Positions 16,521 through 25,402 of a stretch of 36,371 nt of DNA are shown here, piece by piece; position 1 is the first letter of the stretch; the number at the start of each line of letters is the position of its first letter. Source of the stretch: Acidobacteriaceae bacterium (lineage in GTDB: Bacteria > Acidobacteriota > Terriglobia > Terriglobales > Acidobacteriaceae); the NCBI GenBank assembly GCA_003165795.1, contig PMWW01000175.1, forward strand, positions 1-36,371, given 5' to 3'. The position numbers and the translations under genes were made by a program. The notes beneath the pieces are model-generated. The model saw only the letters and a list, made by a program, of their open reading frames with translations. It ran no database searches and was not told the origin of the DNA.

Positions 16521-16705
16521 CCGCACCTACAACTTTGCATCGTGGGCTTCGGCAATGTCGGCAGGACCTGGGCGGCGCTCTTGCAGACAAAGCGGCCCGA
16601 ACTCAACCGCCGTCACGGGATTGGGTGGCGCGTGCCGGGCGTGGCGTCTCGCCGACTGGATTGACTGACCGCCGGAGGGATTCGGCCTCGAGAAGATCTT
16701 CTTTT
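16521..16705 (+). pseudogene. remnant of homoserine-dehydrogenase-like NAD-binding gene
   Basis: One plus-strand frame reads LQLCIVGFGNVGRTWAALLQ then TKRPELNRRHGIGWRVPGVA and SRRLD before a stop at 16662. This is the start of a homoserine-dehydrogenase-type Rossmann domain (GFGNVG, then the KRPEL helix and a VPGVASRRL strand). The neighbouring frame upstream reads RTYN, and the frame downstream reads PPEGFGLE, as in a GW-x-x-DPEGFGLE continuation. At least two frameshifts and an in-frame stop have therefore occurred, and the remaining 300 or so residues are gone. No start codon or ribosome site remains. It occupies the middle of the 609-bp ilvE-DUF1175 gap. Confidence 0.55.
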
Positions 16706-16761
16706 CGCCAACCCTCACCCTCATGCGCCAACTGCCGCTAGCCAACCCGTCCCCTTACATT

Positions 16762-16767
16762 TATAAT
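16762..16767 (+). promoter_or_regulatory. -10 box of the DUF1175-A2M operon
   Basis: Perfect TATAAT 27 bp before ATG 16795, followed by a GGAGG ribosome site at 16780-16784. The -35 region is weak. It is the only promoter-like site seen before the three-gene plus-strand operon. Confidence 0.5.
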
Positions 16768-16794
16768 CCGTGCTCCCGCGGAGGATGACCATTC

Positions 16795-17844
16795 ATGCGC
16801 GGCGTGCCTCGCTGGTTGGCAGTGGTGGCTGTGCTCGCGATAGCGACGGCGGTGTGCGCGTTCACCGTGCACCGCGCGCTGACCCCCGCGTCGTTGGTCT
16901 GGCGGCTCTCCGCTGCTACGATTCCCGCCGACGGTTTCACCTCCTCCGAACTGACGATCCGCTCCTCGAATGGCCGCGGTCTACGTGGCTTGCACGTGGA
17001 AGTGGAAACTCCACATGGTGCCGCGGTCGAGTCCTTGAGCATCGCGGGCGTCTCGGCAACCGCGTCGCTGAGAGCGGGAGTGCTGCCCGGCGGCAGTAAG
17101 GTGCGAATCACCGCCCCCGGCTTTACGCCGCAGGAAATCACGCTGCGGACGACGCCCGATAACGGCGACACCGTGGGCGACGGCACGCCGGATTTCCTGC
17201 GGCTGCACGACCCCGCCGACCGGCTGGCTTTCCGCCATTGGTTCACGCTGCTGGCGGAATCGCAGTATTACCGAGACAACTCACTGCCGCCGGAGATTGG
17301 CGATTGCGCCGCGCTACTGCGTTTCGCCTATCGGGAAGCATTGCGCGAGCACGACGCGGCGTGGACGCGGACCGTGGCGCTGGCTGGGCCGGCTTCGGCC
17401 AGCGACATTCAGCAGTATCAATATCCCTATACGCCGGTAGCGGCCGCGCTGTTTCGCGTGCGTGGCGGAACGTTTACGGCCAGTGACCCGCGCGATGGCG
17501 GGTTCGCGCAGTTCGCCGATGTGGAGACGCTGTGGCGGCACAACACGTTTTCTGTCGGGCGAGACCTGGCGCGCGCTCGTCCCGGCGATTTGTTGTTCTT
17601 TCGCCATGACGGTGGGAAGATGCCGTTCCACGCCATGATTTTCCTGGGCCACAGTCAGGTAAGGCCGGACAGCGAGCAATTCCTGATCTACCACACCGGT
17701 CCGAGCGGGAGTACGCCGGGTGAAATCCGTCGTCTCTCGGTCGCGCAACTCCTGAACTATCCCGACGCGCGCTGGCGGCCGATTGCGTCAAACCCCGGGT
17801 TCCTCGGTGTCTATCGCTGGAACATCCTGCGGGGGGCCGAGTGA
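16795..17844 (+). CDS. DUF1175 (YfaT-like) protein with NlpC/P60-like motifs
   Basis: 349 residues. An N-terminal signal anchor (WLAVVAVLAIATAVCAFTV) places it outside the inner membrane. Residues about 35-115 look like an invasin-type immunoglobulin domain (IPADGFTSSELTIRSSNGRG, then the LHVEVETPHG strand). The rest fits DUF1175. GDCAALLRFAYREAL (Cys171) and FHAMIFLGHS (His279), followed by IYHTGP, have the order and spacing of the Cys and His of NlpC/P60 cell-wall peptidases, so a papain-like amidase on peptidoglycan is a reasonable inference. RBS GGAGG. Its stop overlaps an ATG at 17844 in the A2M frame. In E. coli, yfaT (DUF1175) likewise precedes yfaS (A2M), which supports a shared function. 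Confidence 0.75.
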   Translation: MRGVPRWLAVVAVLAIATAVCAFTVHRALTPASLVWRLSAATIPADGFTSSELTIRSSNGRGLRGLHVEVETPHGAAVESLSIAGVSATASLRAGVLPGGSKVRITAPGFTPQEITLRTTPDNGDTVGDGTPDFLRLHDPADRLAFRHWFTLLAESQYYRDNSLPPEIGDCAALLRFAYREALREHDAAWTRTVALAGPASASDIQQYQYPYTPVAAALFRVRGGTFTASDPRDGGFAQFADVETLWRHNTFSVGRDLARARPGDLLFFRHDGGKMPFHAMIFLGHSQVRPDSEQFLIYHTGPSGSTPGEIRRLSVAQLLNYPDARWRPIASNPGFLGVYRWNILRGAE

Positions 17845-17949
17845 TGCGAGGGCGTCGCTATGAACCGCAAGCAGAGGGCTCAAGTCGATTCATCGAATCT
17901 GCCCGGACAATTGCCTCCGGTTTGCGAACACGGGTGAAAACGAAGTTGC

Positions 17950-18112
17950 GGGTAGAGCGGACCTTCAGGTCCGCGTCACAGCCTCTGTCCGAGATGGAGC
18001 CGGCTTCAGCCGGCGAAACAAACGTGCTGCCGAACCGCTGCCGCAGGCTGAAGCCTGCTCGCAAGAATTGGACTGGAATGGCTGAACCCAGACCTGAAGG
18101 TCCTCTCTACCC
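17950..18112. repeat. 163-bp nested palindromic element between DUF1175 and A2M genes
   Basis: The ends 17950-17971 and 18091-18112 are 22-bp inverted repeats with one mismatch (GGGTAGAG.GGACCTTCAGGTC). Four small hairpins lie in a row: GGACCT-TC-AGGTCC (17959-17972), GCCGGCT-TC-AGCCGGC (17999-18014), GCAGGCT-GA-AGCCTGC (18043-18058) and GACCT-GA-AGGTC (18091-18102). The first two loops are TC and the last two GA, so the whole is one large imperfect palindrome. This is typical of REP/MITE-like intergenic elements. It happens to be open in the A2M reading frame. Confidence 0.75.
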
Positions 18113-18134
18113 GAACAGCGCTTCAGATCAGATT

Positions 18135-21100
18135 TTGCGACGGCGTCTCGTCTTGTCGTTTCCGTTGCGCCACATGGTTGTTGTCCTTTTACTTCAACTC
18201 TTCGTCCTGCCTTTGCTGGCGCAACCGGATGCCGATACCCAATCGTGGTTCTCGCTCACCAGCCAGCGCACCTACTTGCCCGGCGAGAAGCCGGAGATCT
18301 CGATCAACGCTCACAACGTGAATCAACTGGAGTTCCGCGTCTACCGGGTAAACAATCCAGTGAAGTTCTTTAGCCAGATGCAGGAGCTGCACAACTTCGG
18401 CGGGCAGGGACCGGCCATGCCCAAGCAAGCGCACACCTGGCTGGAAAAATTTCATGCGTGGAAGCATCGCATCTGGACCTGGATTCGCGACTTCATCCGC
18501 GGCCAGTTCTCGCCCGATTCGCGGCACCGGATTCGCCTGTGGGAGTTGGGCGGCGGCGAGAAGAAGCAGGGGCCAAGAATCGAGACCTTCGCGCAAGTGC
18601 CCGTGCTCAATCAGCAACAAGTGGTATCGGTTTGGAAGTGGTCGGTCCCGGCGCACGAGCAATGGGAGAGCATGACCGTCGCCGTCCCGGTGAGCGACAA
18701 GGGTGTGTATCTGGTCGAAGCCACCGATGGCAAACTGCGCGCCTACACCATCGTCGTGATTACCGAGGTGGCAATCATCACCAAGGCCGGGCCGGGACGG
18801 CTGATGAGCTTCGTGGTCGATCGACGCAGCGGCGATCCCATCGCCGGCATGACAGTGCGGGTGTGGATCGATCAGAAGGAAGTCGCTTCGAAAACGACTG
18901 ACCAGCAAGGCTTGGTCGACACTCCCATTAACGACGCCAAGCCGGAGAACGTCGCCGTGCTGGCGACCGGCGCCGATCAGTTCGCGATCAACACGCCGGG
19001 CGCGTGGAACCTGGGCAACGCGCCCGATCGCAACCTGAAGGGCTACACCTACACCGATCGCCCGGTCTATCGGCCCGGCGACACGGTGCACTTCAAGAGC
19101 ATCGTACGCGCCCAAACTTCGAGCGCCTACACCGTCCCTCAAGGCCAGAATCTAAGCTTGGAGATGCGCGATCCGCAGACCTATGAGGTGATGTGGACGC
19201 AGACGGTGAAGCTCAGCGAAATGGGAACGGCGAATTGGAACTACACAATTCCCGCGGACGCCAAGCTGGGATCGTATTACCTGTCGATGCAGATGGGCGA
19301 GCGCTACGTCGAAGGCACCAGCTTCTCGGTTGAGGATTACAAGAAGCCCGAGTACGCGGTGAAGGTGACGGCGCAAACGCCGCGCGTACTGGAGGGGCAA
19401 CCGATCGAGGCAACCATCGACGCGCGCTATTACTTTGGCGAGCCGGTGGCGAACGCAAAGGTGAAGTGGGTGGTACACACTTCGACCTATTGGCCGATGG
19501 GCCACGACGAAGATGAAGATCAGGCGGATGCCGGCGGCGAAGGCGATCAAAGCGACAACGCCGATGCCCAGAATGATGACTCCTACGGCGGCGATCAGGA
19601 GACCGAGCAGAGCGGCACGCTCGACGCTGACGGCAAACTGCAGATCACGGTGCCGACGCGCGTTGACAGCAAGAAGCAGGACTTGGTGTATCGCATTGAA
19701 GCGCGCGTGACCGACGCCGGCAATCGCGAAATAGCCGGCCACGGTTTCGCGCTCGCCACTTACGGCAGCTTCTTCCTGACCGCCGAACCGAACTCCTACG
19801 TCTACATCAAGGGCAGCACCGCGACCGTGACCGTCGTTGCGCAAGACTACGACAAGAAGCCGGTGCAAGCGTCATTCCGCGTGGAGATGAATCGCTGGGA
19901 CTGGCGCAAGGGCGCGGGGCCGTTAATCACTACCACTCAGGACCAAACCGATGCCAACGGAAAAGCGCAGATTAAGCTGACGATTCCCGACTCTGGCGAA
20001 TTTCGCGTGCGCGTAATGGCAACAACGCCCGGGAAGCGCGACATCGAGACTACGGCATTCCTCTGGGCGCCGGGCGAAAGCCCGTGGTGGAGCGGCCCTG
20101 CGCAGGAGCGCGTACAAATCGTTCCTGACAAAAAGACGTATCATCCCGGCGATACCGCGCACGTGCTGATCGTGACCAGCCAAGAGCCAACGTACGTCCT
20201 AGTGACTGCCGAAGGCAACGGGCTTTATTCCGGACAAGTGATCAAGAGTAACGGCGGCAGCATCACGGTCGATGTCCCCATCAAGCCTGAGTACGCACCG
20301 AACTTCTATGTCGCCGCGGTCTTCATTCGCGGCAACAAGTTGTATCAGGGGTCCAAGAGCCTGAACGTTCCGCCGACGCAGCACCAGCTCAACGTGCAAC
20401 TGGTGCCGTCGAAGCCTCAGTATCAGCCGGGCGAAGCCGCCAGTTACGCCATCAAGGCCAGCGACTCCGGCGGCAAGCCTATCGCAGCGGAGTTCAGCCT
20501 GGGCGTGGTCGATGAGGCGATCTACGCCATCAAACCGGAGACTGTTGGCAGCATCGTGAATGCCTTCTACGGTCGCGTGTATTCGCAGGTGAGCACGGAC
20601 ACTTCGCTGACCTACTACTTCAACGGCCAGGCGGGCAAACGCAAGATGCAGTTGGCCAACGTGCGCTCGTCCAAGGCGATGGCGCAACTGAAGCCCGAGC
20701 GACTGGTGCAGCCGAAGGTCCGCAAGGCCTTCCCCGACACCGCGTACTGGGTGGCCGACATTCGCACCGCCAGTAACGGTCAGGCAAGCGTGCACTTCGA
20801 CTATCCCGACGCCATCACCTCGTGGCGCGCCACCACGCGCGGCGTCACCCAAGACACCAAGGTCGGCAGCGCGGTAACAAACACCATCGTCCGCAAGAAC
20901 ATTATGGTGCGGCTGGTGGTGCCCCGCTTCTTCCGCCGCGGCGATGAGATCACGCTCTCCACCATCGTGCAGAATTACCTGCCCGCCGACAAAGTCGCGC
21001 AAGTCTCGATGCAGTTCGATGGACTGCAGGTGCTCGACGGCGCACAACGCGACATCAACGTTCCCACGCGCGGGTTGGTGAAGGTCGACTATCGCGTGCG

Positions 21101-22823
21101 CGTGCTCAACGTGGATTCGGCCAAAGTCCTGGGCAAGGCACTTACCGATGTTGAGAGCGATGCCATGGAACTCACGCTCCCGGTGGTTCCGTTCGGCGTA
21201 AGGCTGGCGATTGCGAAGTCAGGCTCGATCGCCGGCGCGGGCACAACCGATACATCGCAGCCGTTAACGTTCCCTGCCGCTGCTGAAGCGGGCACGCGCA
21301 AGCTGACCATCAGCGTGACGCCCTCGATCGCCGGAAGCGTCTTTGCCGCGCTCGATTTCCTCACCTCTTATCCTTACGGCTGCACCGAGCAAACTATGTC
21401 GAGCTTCCTGCCCGACGTGTTGGTGGCGAATTCGCTGCAGAAGCTGGGGGTGAAGTCGAACATCGATCCGGGGACGCTGCACAAGCAAGTGCAGGCCGGC
21501 CTCGACCGCCTCTACACCTATCAGCATGACGATGGCGGCTGGGGTTGGTGGCAGACCGACGACAGCCATCCCTTCATGACTGCGTACGTGCTCGCCGGAC
21601 TCAGCCAGGCCAAGGCTGCGGGCTTCGACGTCAAGCAGGACGCGATCGATCACGGCCGCGACTGGCTGCGAGCGCAGTTCGATCATTCTGAAAAGGTTCG
21701 TACCGATCTGCGCGCTTACATGGCCTACGCGCTGGTGCTCAGCGGCGTGCACGACGTCGCGGTGGTCGATTCCGTGTGGAACCAGCGATCAAATTTAACT
21801 GCCTATGGACAAGCAGTCCTCGGACTGGCGATGCTGGAATTGAGTGATGCCCGTGCGAAAGATCTGACAACCCAGCTCGAGGGCGAGGCAAAGCAGGACG
21901 ACTCGCAAGCCTGGTGGCCAAGCGAGAACAATTATCTGATGGACTTTGCCGGCAACACGACGCCCGAGTCCACGGCCTACGCGTTGAAGCTGATCAATCG
22001 CACCGATGCCAACAGTCTGCTGCTGCAGAAGGCTGCGGTCTATCTCGTCAGTCATCGCGACGAAGGCTACTACTGGGACTCGACCGAGCAGACAGCCATG
22101 GTGATCTATGGCCTTACTGACTATCTTGAACGCACGCAGGAACTGAAGCCCAACTACAGCGCCGACGTGCAGGTCAACGGCAAGACGGTCGCGACCAAGA
22201 AGTTCACGCCAGCCGATGCGCTCGCTGCCGCGACAACAGTGACGCTCAACGAATCGCAACTCGCGCCGGAAGCCAATCAGGTCCGCATCGTGAAGTCGGG
22301 TGATGGACGCCTGTACTGGTCGATGCGCGGCGAGTACTACTCGAACGAGCCCAAGATGGTGAACACCGGCAGCTTCAAACTGAGCACGGCCCGCGAATAC
22401 TACAAGCTAACGCCGCAACAGAAGGAGGGCCGCGTCGTCTATCACCTCGACAAACTCTCCGGGCCGGTGCAGGTGGGCGACACGCTGGCAGTACGAATCA
22501 CCGTCGGCGGGAACGCGTGGAAGTATCTGATGATCGAAGATCCGATACCTTCGGGCACCGAGTCCATCGCGCGCGACGACCTGTACGAACTGGACCAGCG
22601 ACCGGATTGGTGGGACCGCTGGTTCAGCGATCGCGAATTGCGCGACGATCGCACCACCTTCTTCAATATGTATTTCCCGCAAGGGCAGCATGAATATGTT
22701 TACCTGCTAAAGGTCGTCAACCCTGGCATCTTCCACGTGAGTCCGACCAGCGTACAGCCCATGTATCAGCCGGACTATCTCTCCACCAGCGATGCCCTAA
22801 CGATGACGGTAACTGCGCAATGA
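18135..22823 (+). CDS. alpha-2-macroglobulin family protein with intact thioester motif (YfaS-like)
   Basis: A large secreted protease trap, about 1562 residues. The frame is open from 17841 (ATG 17844 overlaps the previous stop), but that stretch contains a palindromic element. I place the start at TTG 18135, which gives an RRRLVLSFPLR charged head before VVVLLLQLFVLPLLAQ; ATG 18174 is the alternative. Domains in order: MG1 (TSQRTYLPGEKPEISINA), MG2/3 (YTYTDRPVYRPGDTVHFK, near 305-320), a highly acidic loop at about 457-495, the bait-region/A2M_N_2 part (VVDEAIYAIKPE), the A2M domain (DTAYWVADIRTASNGQA), and a thioester domain with GCTEQ (Cys1083, Gln1086) and GGWGWW. A C-terminal receptor-like domain ends the protein. 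Known bacterial A2Ms guard the periplasm by trapping proteases. It overlaps the next gene by 4 bp. Confidence 0.88.
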   Translation: MRRRLVLSFPLRHMVVVLLLQLFVLPLLAQPDADTQSWFSLTSQRTYLPGEKPEISINAHNVNQLEFRVYRVNNPVKFFSQMQELHNFGGQGPAMPKQAHTWLEKFHAWKHRIWTWIRDFIRGQFSPDSRHRIRLWELGGGEKKQGPRIETFAQVPVLNQQQVVSVWKWSVPAHEQWESMTVAVPVSDKGVYLVEATDGKLRAYTIVVITEVAIITKAGPGRLMSFVVDRRSGDPIAGMTVRVWIDQKEVASKTTDQQGLVDTPINDAKPENVAVLATGADQFAINTPGAWNLGNAPDRNLKGYTYTDRPVYRPGDTVHFKSIVRAQTSSAYTVPQGQNLSLEMRDPQTYEVMWTQTVKLSEMGTANWNYTIPADAKLGSYYLSMQMGERYVEGTSFSVEDYKKPEYAVKVTAQTPRVLEGQPIEATIDARYYFGEPVANAKVKWVVHTSTYWPMGHDEDEDQADAGGEGDQSDNADAQNDDSYGGDQETEQSGTLDADGKLQITVPTRVDSKKQDLVYRIEARVTDAGNREIAGHGFALATYGSFFLTAEPNSYVYIKGSTATVTVVAQDYDKKPVQASFRVEMNRWDWRKGAGPLITTTQDQTDANGKAQIKLTIPDSGEFRVRVMATTPGKRDIETTAFLWAPGESPWWSGPAQERVQIVPDKKTYHPGDTAHVLIVTSQEPTYVLVTAEGNGLYSGQVIKSNGGSITVDVPIKPEYAPNFYVAAVFIRGNKLYQGSKSLNVPPTQHQLNVQLVPSKPQYQPGEAASYAIKASDSGGKPIAAEFSLGVVDEAIYAIKPETVGSIVNAFYGRVYSQVSTDTSLTYYFNGQAGKRKMQLANVRSSKAMAQLKPERLVQPKVRKAFPDTAYWVADIRTASNGQASVHFDYPDAITSWRATTRGVTQDTKVGSAVTNTIVRKNIMVRLVVPRFFRRGDEITLSTIVQNYLPADKVAQVSMQFDGLQVLDGAQRDINVPTRGLVKVDYRVRVLNVDSAKVLGKALTDVESDAMELTLPVVPFGVRLAIAKSGSIAGAGTTDTSQPLTFPAAAEAGTRKLTISVTPSIAGSVFAALDFLTSYPYGCTEQTMSSFLPDVLVANSLQKLGVKSNIDPGTLHKQVQAGLDRLYTYQHDDGGWGWWQTDDSHPFMTAYVLAGLSQAKAAGFDVKQDAIDHGRDWLRAQFDHSEKVRTDLRAYMAYALVLSGVHDVAVVDSVWNQRSNLTAYGQAVLGLAMLELSDARAKDLTTQLEGEAKQDDSQAWWPSENNYLMDFAGNTTPESTAYALKLINRTDANSLLLQKAAVYLVSHRDEGYYWDSTEQTAMVIYGLTDYLERTQELKPNYSADVQVNGKTVATKKFTPADALAAATTVTLNESQLAPEANQVRIVKSGDGRLYWSMRGEYYSNEPKMVNTGSFKLSTAREYYKLTPQQKEGRVVYHLDKLSGPVQVGDTLAVRITVGGNAWKYLMIEDPIPSGTESIARDDLYELDQRPDWWDRWFSDRELRDDRTTFFNMYFPQGQHEYVYLLKVVNPGIFHVSPTSVQPMYQPDYLSTSDALTMTVTAQ

Positions 22824-23581
22824 CCGCGAAACATGGTGGCGTGGCCAAGTTGTGGCTGCTGAACCTAATCGGCAATGCCGCGCTGCTGGCCGCAATCTAC
22901 TTCTGGCTGCTGTTGCCCGATGCTCATGGCTGGCAGGTGGCTGGCTCGGGCGTGCTCGCGATCATCATCATCTTTTTTGGATTGTGGCTGCGTACCGGAA
23001 CGTTCGCCTACTTCAGAGTTGCAGAGTTTCGCGACCATGCAACTGTATGGCGCGCCTTCCGCCATGCCCTGCGGCACATGATTGCACTGGCGCTGTGGGG
23101 CATTTTGTTCGCGGCAATAGCGTGGTCGCTGATTTCTCTTCGCAAGTATGCTCCGCAATTTGGAGTGTGGTTCTGGCAGAAGTCGCCGTCGTTCTTGCGC
23201 TTTGGCAGTCCGCGTCAAGTCTTCCACGCCGCTAACGGGCTGCTGTGGTTGCTCCTCTGGGTGCTGCTGCCCGCCGTGTGGTTGCCGATCGCAACCACCG
23301 TCGCTGCTGCTGGACTCCCTTTGAAGCGGATGGCGCGGTCCCTCCGCGTGCTGAAGCGGGCGATATATTGGCTGTGGTTCTGCGCTCTGATGCTGATCGG
23401 CGGCTATGTGCCTTTCAAGCTGGTCCGATGGGTCCCCGAGCTCAGCGATCTTCGCAAACAGGCCTGGAGCATGGGGCTGCGCTTCTTCGTCGCTTACGTA
23501 ACCTTGATTACTGCCTTCGTCGCGCTTCTGCTGGTCGTCAGCTCGCACGTGGAAAAAGAAGATTCCGAGCCGATCACGTAA
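22820..23581 (+). CDS. polytopic membrane protein of the A2M operon, unknown function
   Basis: 253 residues with about six hydrophobic helices: LLNLIGNAALLAAIYFWLLL, VLAIIIIFFGLWL, MIALALWGILFAAIAWSLI, LLWLLLWVLLPAVWLPIATT, WLWFCALMLIGGYVPF and FFVAYVTLITAFVALLLVVS. Positively charged loops lie between them. The ATG overlaps the A2M stop (ATGA), so translation is probably coupled and the product may anchor or assist the A2M at the inner membrane. I do not recognise a named family and no catalytic motif is visible. It converges on the SpoIID-type gene, with 18 bp between stops. Confidence 0.7.
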   Translation: MTAKHGGVAKLWLLNLIGNAALLAAIYFWLLLPDAHGWQVAGSGVLAIIIIFFGLWLRTGTFAYFRVAEFRDHATVWRAFRHALRHMIALALWGILFAAIAWSLISLRKYAPQFGVWFWQKSPSFLRFGSPRQVFHAANGLLWLLLWVLLPAVWLPIATTVAAAGLPLKRMARSLRVLKRAIYWLWFCALMLIGGYVPFKLVRWVPELSDLRKQAWSMGLRFFVAYVTLITAFVALLLVVSSHVEKEDSEPIT

Positions 23582-23599
23582 GACAACGCCCGTTCGGGC

Positions 23600-25402
23600 T
23601 CATCGTCCTCCGGAGCGCTGCGCAACCCCGCTTGCCGCCAGCTCGGCGGGCAAACCGTTCTGCACCCAATCCAGCAGAGCGTCTTTGCCGTTCTGCTGCG
23701 CCAGTTGCGCTACGCGCGCACGCGCTGCGGCGTAAGCGCTTCGCAACTCTTCCTCACTTTGCGGAGCGCGCAAGGCCTTCTCCAGGCTGGCCCCATCGTC
23801 AAGTCCTCTTCCGGCAGTTGCCGCGGAATTCGGTCCCGCGAGATACAGCACCAGGCCTTCGCGAAACCACTGCGGCGTTCCGGGGCGCGCGTACGACTCG
23901 ATCAACATATGCAGCAACTCGTGGCGAATGGTGCTGTCGAGCGTGCCCGCGTCCCGCAGGACCTCGGGCGGTTGCATCTGGATGGTCCGTCCGCGAGTGG
24001 AAGCGGCCACCCATCCCGGCTCGCCGGTTGAGTTGCGAAAAGCTGCAACTGTCGCGTAGACCTTCAACTTCGGTGTGGCGCGATACACCAGCCCAGTGTT
24101 CTCTTCCGACTCATGCAACATTCGCGTGGCCAGCGGAAGCAGCGAGCGATCGCGGTCCGGTTGTGTGGTTAGCAATTCAATATCTTCATTGGCGAGCTGT
24201 TGCCAGGGAGTTCCCTGCGCAGCGACGCCGAGCTTGGTGCCAGGATAGTAGAAGCTAAGGATCTCGCGATAAGAATGGCCTTCCTCGCCCATTACCTCGG
24301 CGCCCACCTGGCACAGACCGACGCCATGCCCCGAGCCGCGGCCGTGAAAGACGATGCGATCGCCGTGATCGCTCATGTCATACAAGTTGCTTTTCAGGCG
24401 ATCCCATCCAATGTGCCGTCCGACGGCTGAGCGAAATGCCAGCCCCGACACGCTAACGCTGCCGCTGCCGGCGACGCTAACAAACTCCACTCGCCCACTC
24501 GAGGTGCGGTGCAAGACCGAGACCGAACGCAGCTTTCCCGGGACATTGATGCCGTCGTCGGCAAGCGCCTGCTGCAGTTCACGCTTGGAAACTTCGCTGC
24601 GCCACTGCGTGCCGCCGTTGCGCACGCAATAGTGGTCGGAGTGTTGCGTCAAGTAAGGCGCGCGCGCCTCATCGTTTCCCAGAATGTAATGACCGTCTTC
24701 GGTGGTGCCTCCGCAATTCGCGTAGTAATAAGTGGCGGCCGGCTCGCCGTCATACCAAAGCACCTCACCGGCGGTGGACTCGGCGATGCGGCGCAGATGC
24801 GGATCGATGCCGGCGAGGCGCAGGTCCTGGCAATGCGTGGTGTCGCAGAATTCGAAGCCGTCCATCGCGTGGCGGCTGCCGAAGTGAATCGCAAAAGTAC
24901 GCGCAGCCACCGCCATCGCCTTAAGCGCCTCATCAGACTTGAAGTTGCCGGTCTCTCCCGCCAGCACTCCAGCGATGTACTCTTCCATGGGCATGAGTGC
25001 GGTGACTAGAAGATGGCCGTCGTTGGCCCGCAGCTCGATGGGGAAGTCGGCATGGATCGGCGGATCGCCGGCCGCGTTCATCTGATACGCGCCGGTGATG
25101 CGAAGCTCAGCTGTAGCGGATTTGTCGCCCTCAATCTGGATGGACGAACCAGAAGCATGCAGGGCCAGCGAAGCGATCGCTGTGTCTTTGCAGCTCGCAC
25201 ACTTGCGGAGCAGCGCCTGGCCGGCATCCGCACGCAGGTGCAGGTCATGCGGCGGATGCAGATACCACAATCTGACTCGGACCGTCTGGGGAAAACCGCT
25301 CCGCAACACTGACTTTGCAGTCGAACCGCTGTACGCGGAAGAGGCATTTCCCATGATCCACAAAGTCAGCAGGAGGCCCAGGGTCGCGAGTAATCGTCTC
25401 AC
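23600..25402 (-). CDS. SpoIID/LytB-domain protein fused to a C-terminal HExxH metalloprotease-like domain
   Basis: 600 residues. The GTG at 25402 overlaps the stop of the upstream PBP gene (GTGA), with AGGAG 8 nt before it. It gives a signal peptide ([20 protein letters not shown]). A CASC pair is at 68-71. The SpoIID domain spans about 115-395: [16 protein letters not shown] (catalytic-type Glu150), [27 protein letters not shown] and [19 protein letters not shown]. SpoIID enzymes are lytic transglycosylases on glycan strands stripped of stem peptides. At 492-520, [12 protein letters not shown] (HELLH, His494 and His498) and [13 protein letters not shown] (Glu515) have the layout of a gluzincin zinc protease (peptidase MA-like). 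Probably periplasmic; the substrate of the second domain is unknown. Confidence 0.82.
   Translation of the reverse strand: MRRLLATLGLLLTLWIMGNASSAYSGSTAKSVLRSGFPQTVRVRLWYLHPPHDLHLRADAGQALLRKCASCKDTAIASLALHASGSSIQIEGDKSATAELRITGAYQMNAAGDPPIHADFPIELRANDGHLLVTALMPMEEYIAGVLAGETGNFKSDEALKAMAVAARTFAIHFGSRHAMDGFEFCDTTHCQDLRLAGIDPHLRRIAESTAGEVLWYDGEPAATYYYANCGGTTEDGHYILGNDEARAPYLTQHSDHYCVRNGGTQWRSEVSKRELQQALADDGINVPGKLRSVSVLHRTSSGRVEFVSVAGSGSVSVSGLAFRSAVGRHIGWDRLKSNLYDMSDHGDRIVFHGRGSGHGVGLCQVGAEVMGEEGHSYREILSFYYPGTKLGVAAQGTPWQQLANEDIELLTTQPDRDRSLLPLATRMLHESEENTGLVYRATPKLKVYATVAAFRNSTGEPGWVAASTRGRTIQMQPPEVLRDAGTLDSTIRHELLHMLIESYARPGTPQWFREGLVLYLAGPNSAATAGRGLDDGASLEKALRAPQSEEELRSAYAAARARVAQLAQQNGKDALLDWVQNGLPAELAASGVAQRSGGR

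Noticed and set aside
16427-16741. 104-codon plus-strand frame in the ilvE-DUF1175 gap
   Set aside because: Composition is Arg/Pro/Ser-rich without domains, and it overlaps a dehydrogenase remnant in another frame.
18189-21752. Several minus-strand frames of 160-317 codons under the A2M gene
   Set aside because: They overlap a complete, well-supported gene and lack ribosome sites and recognisable domains.
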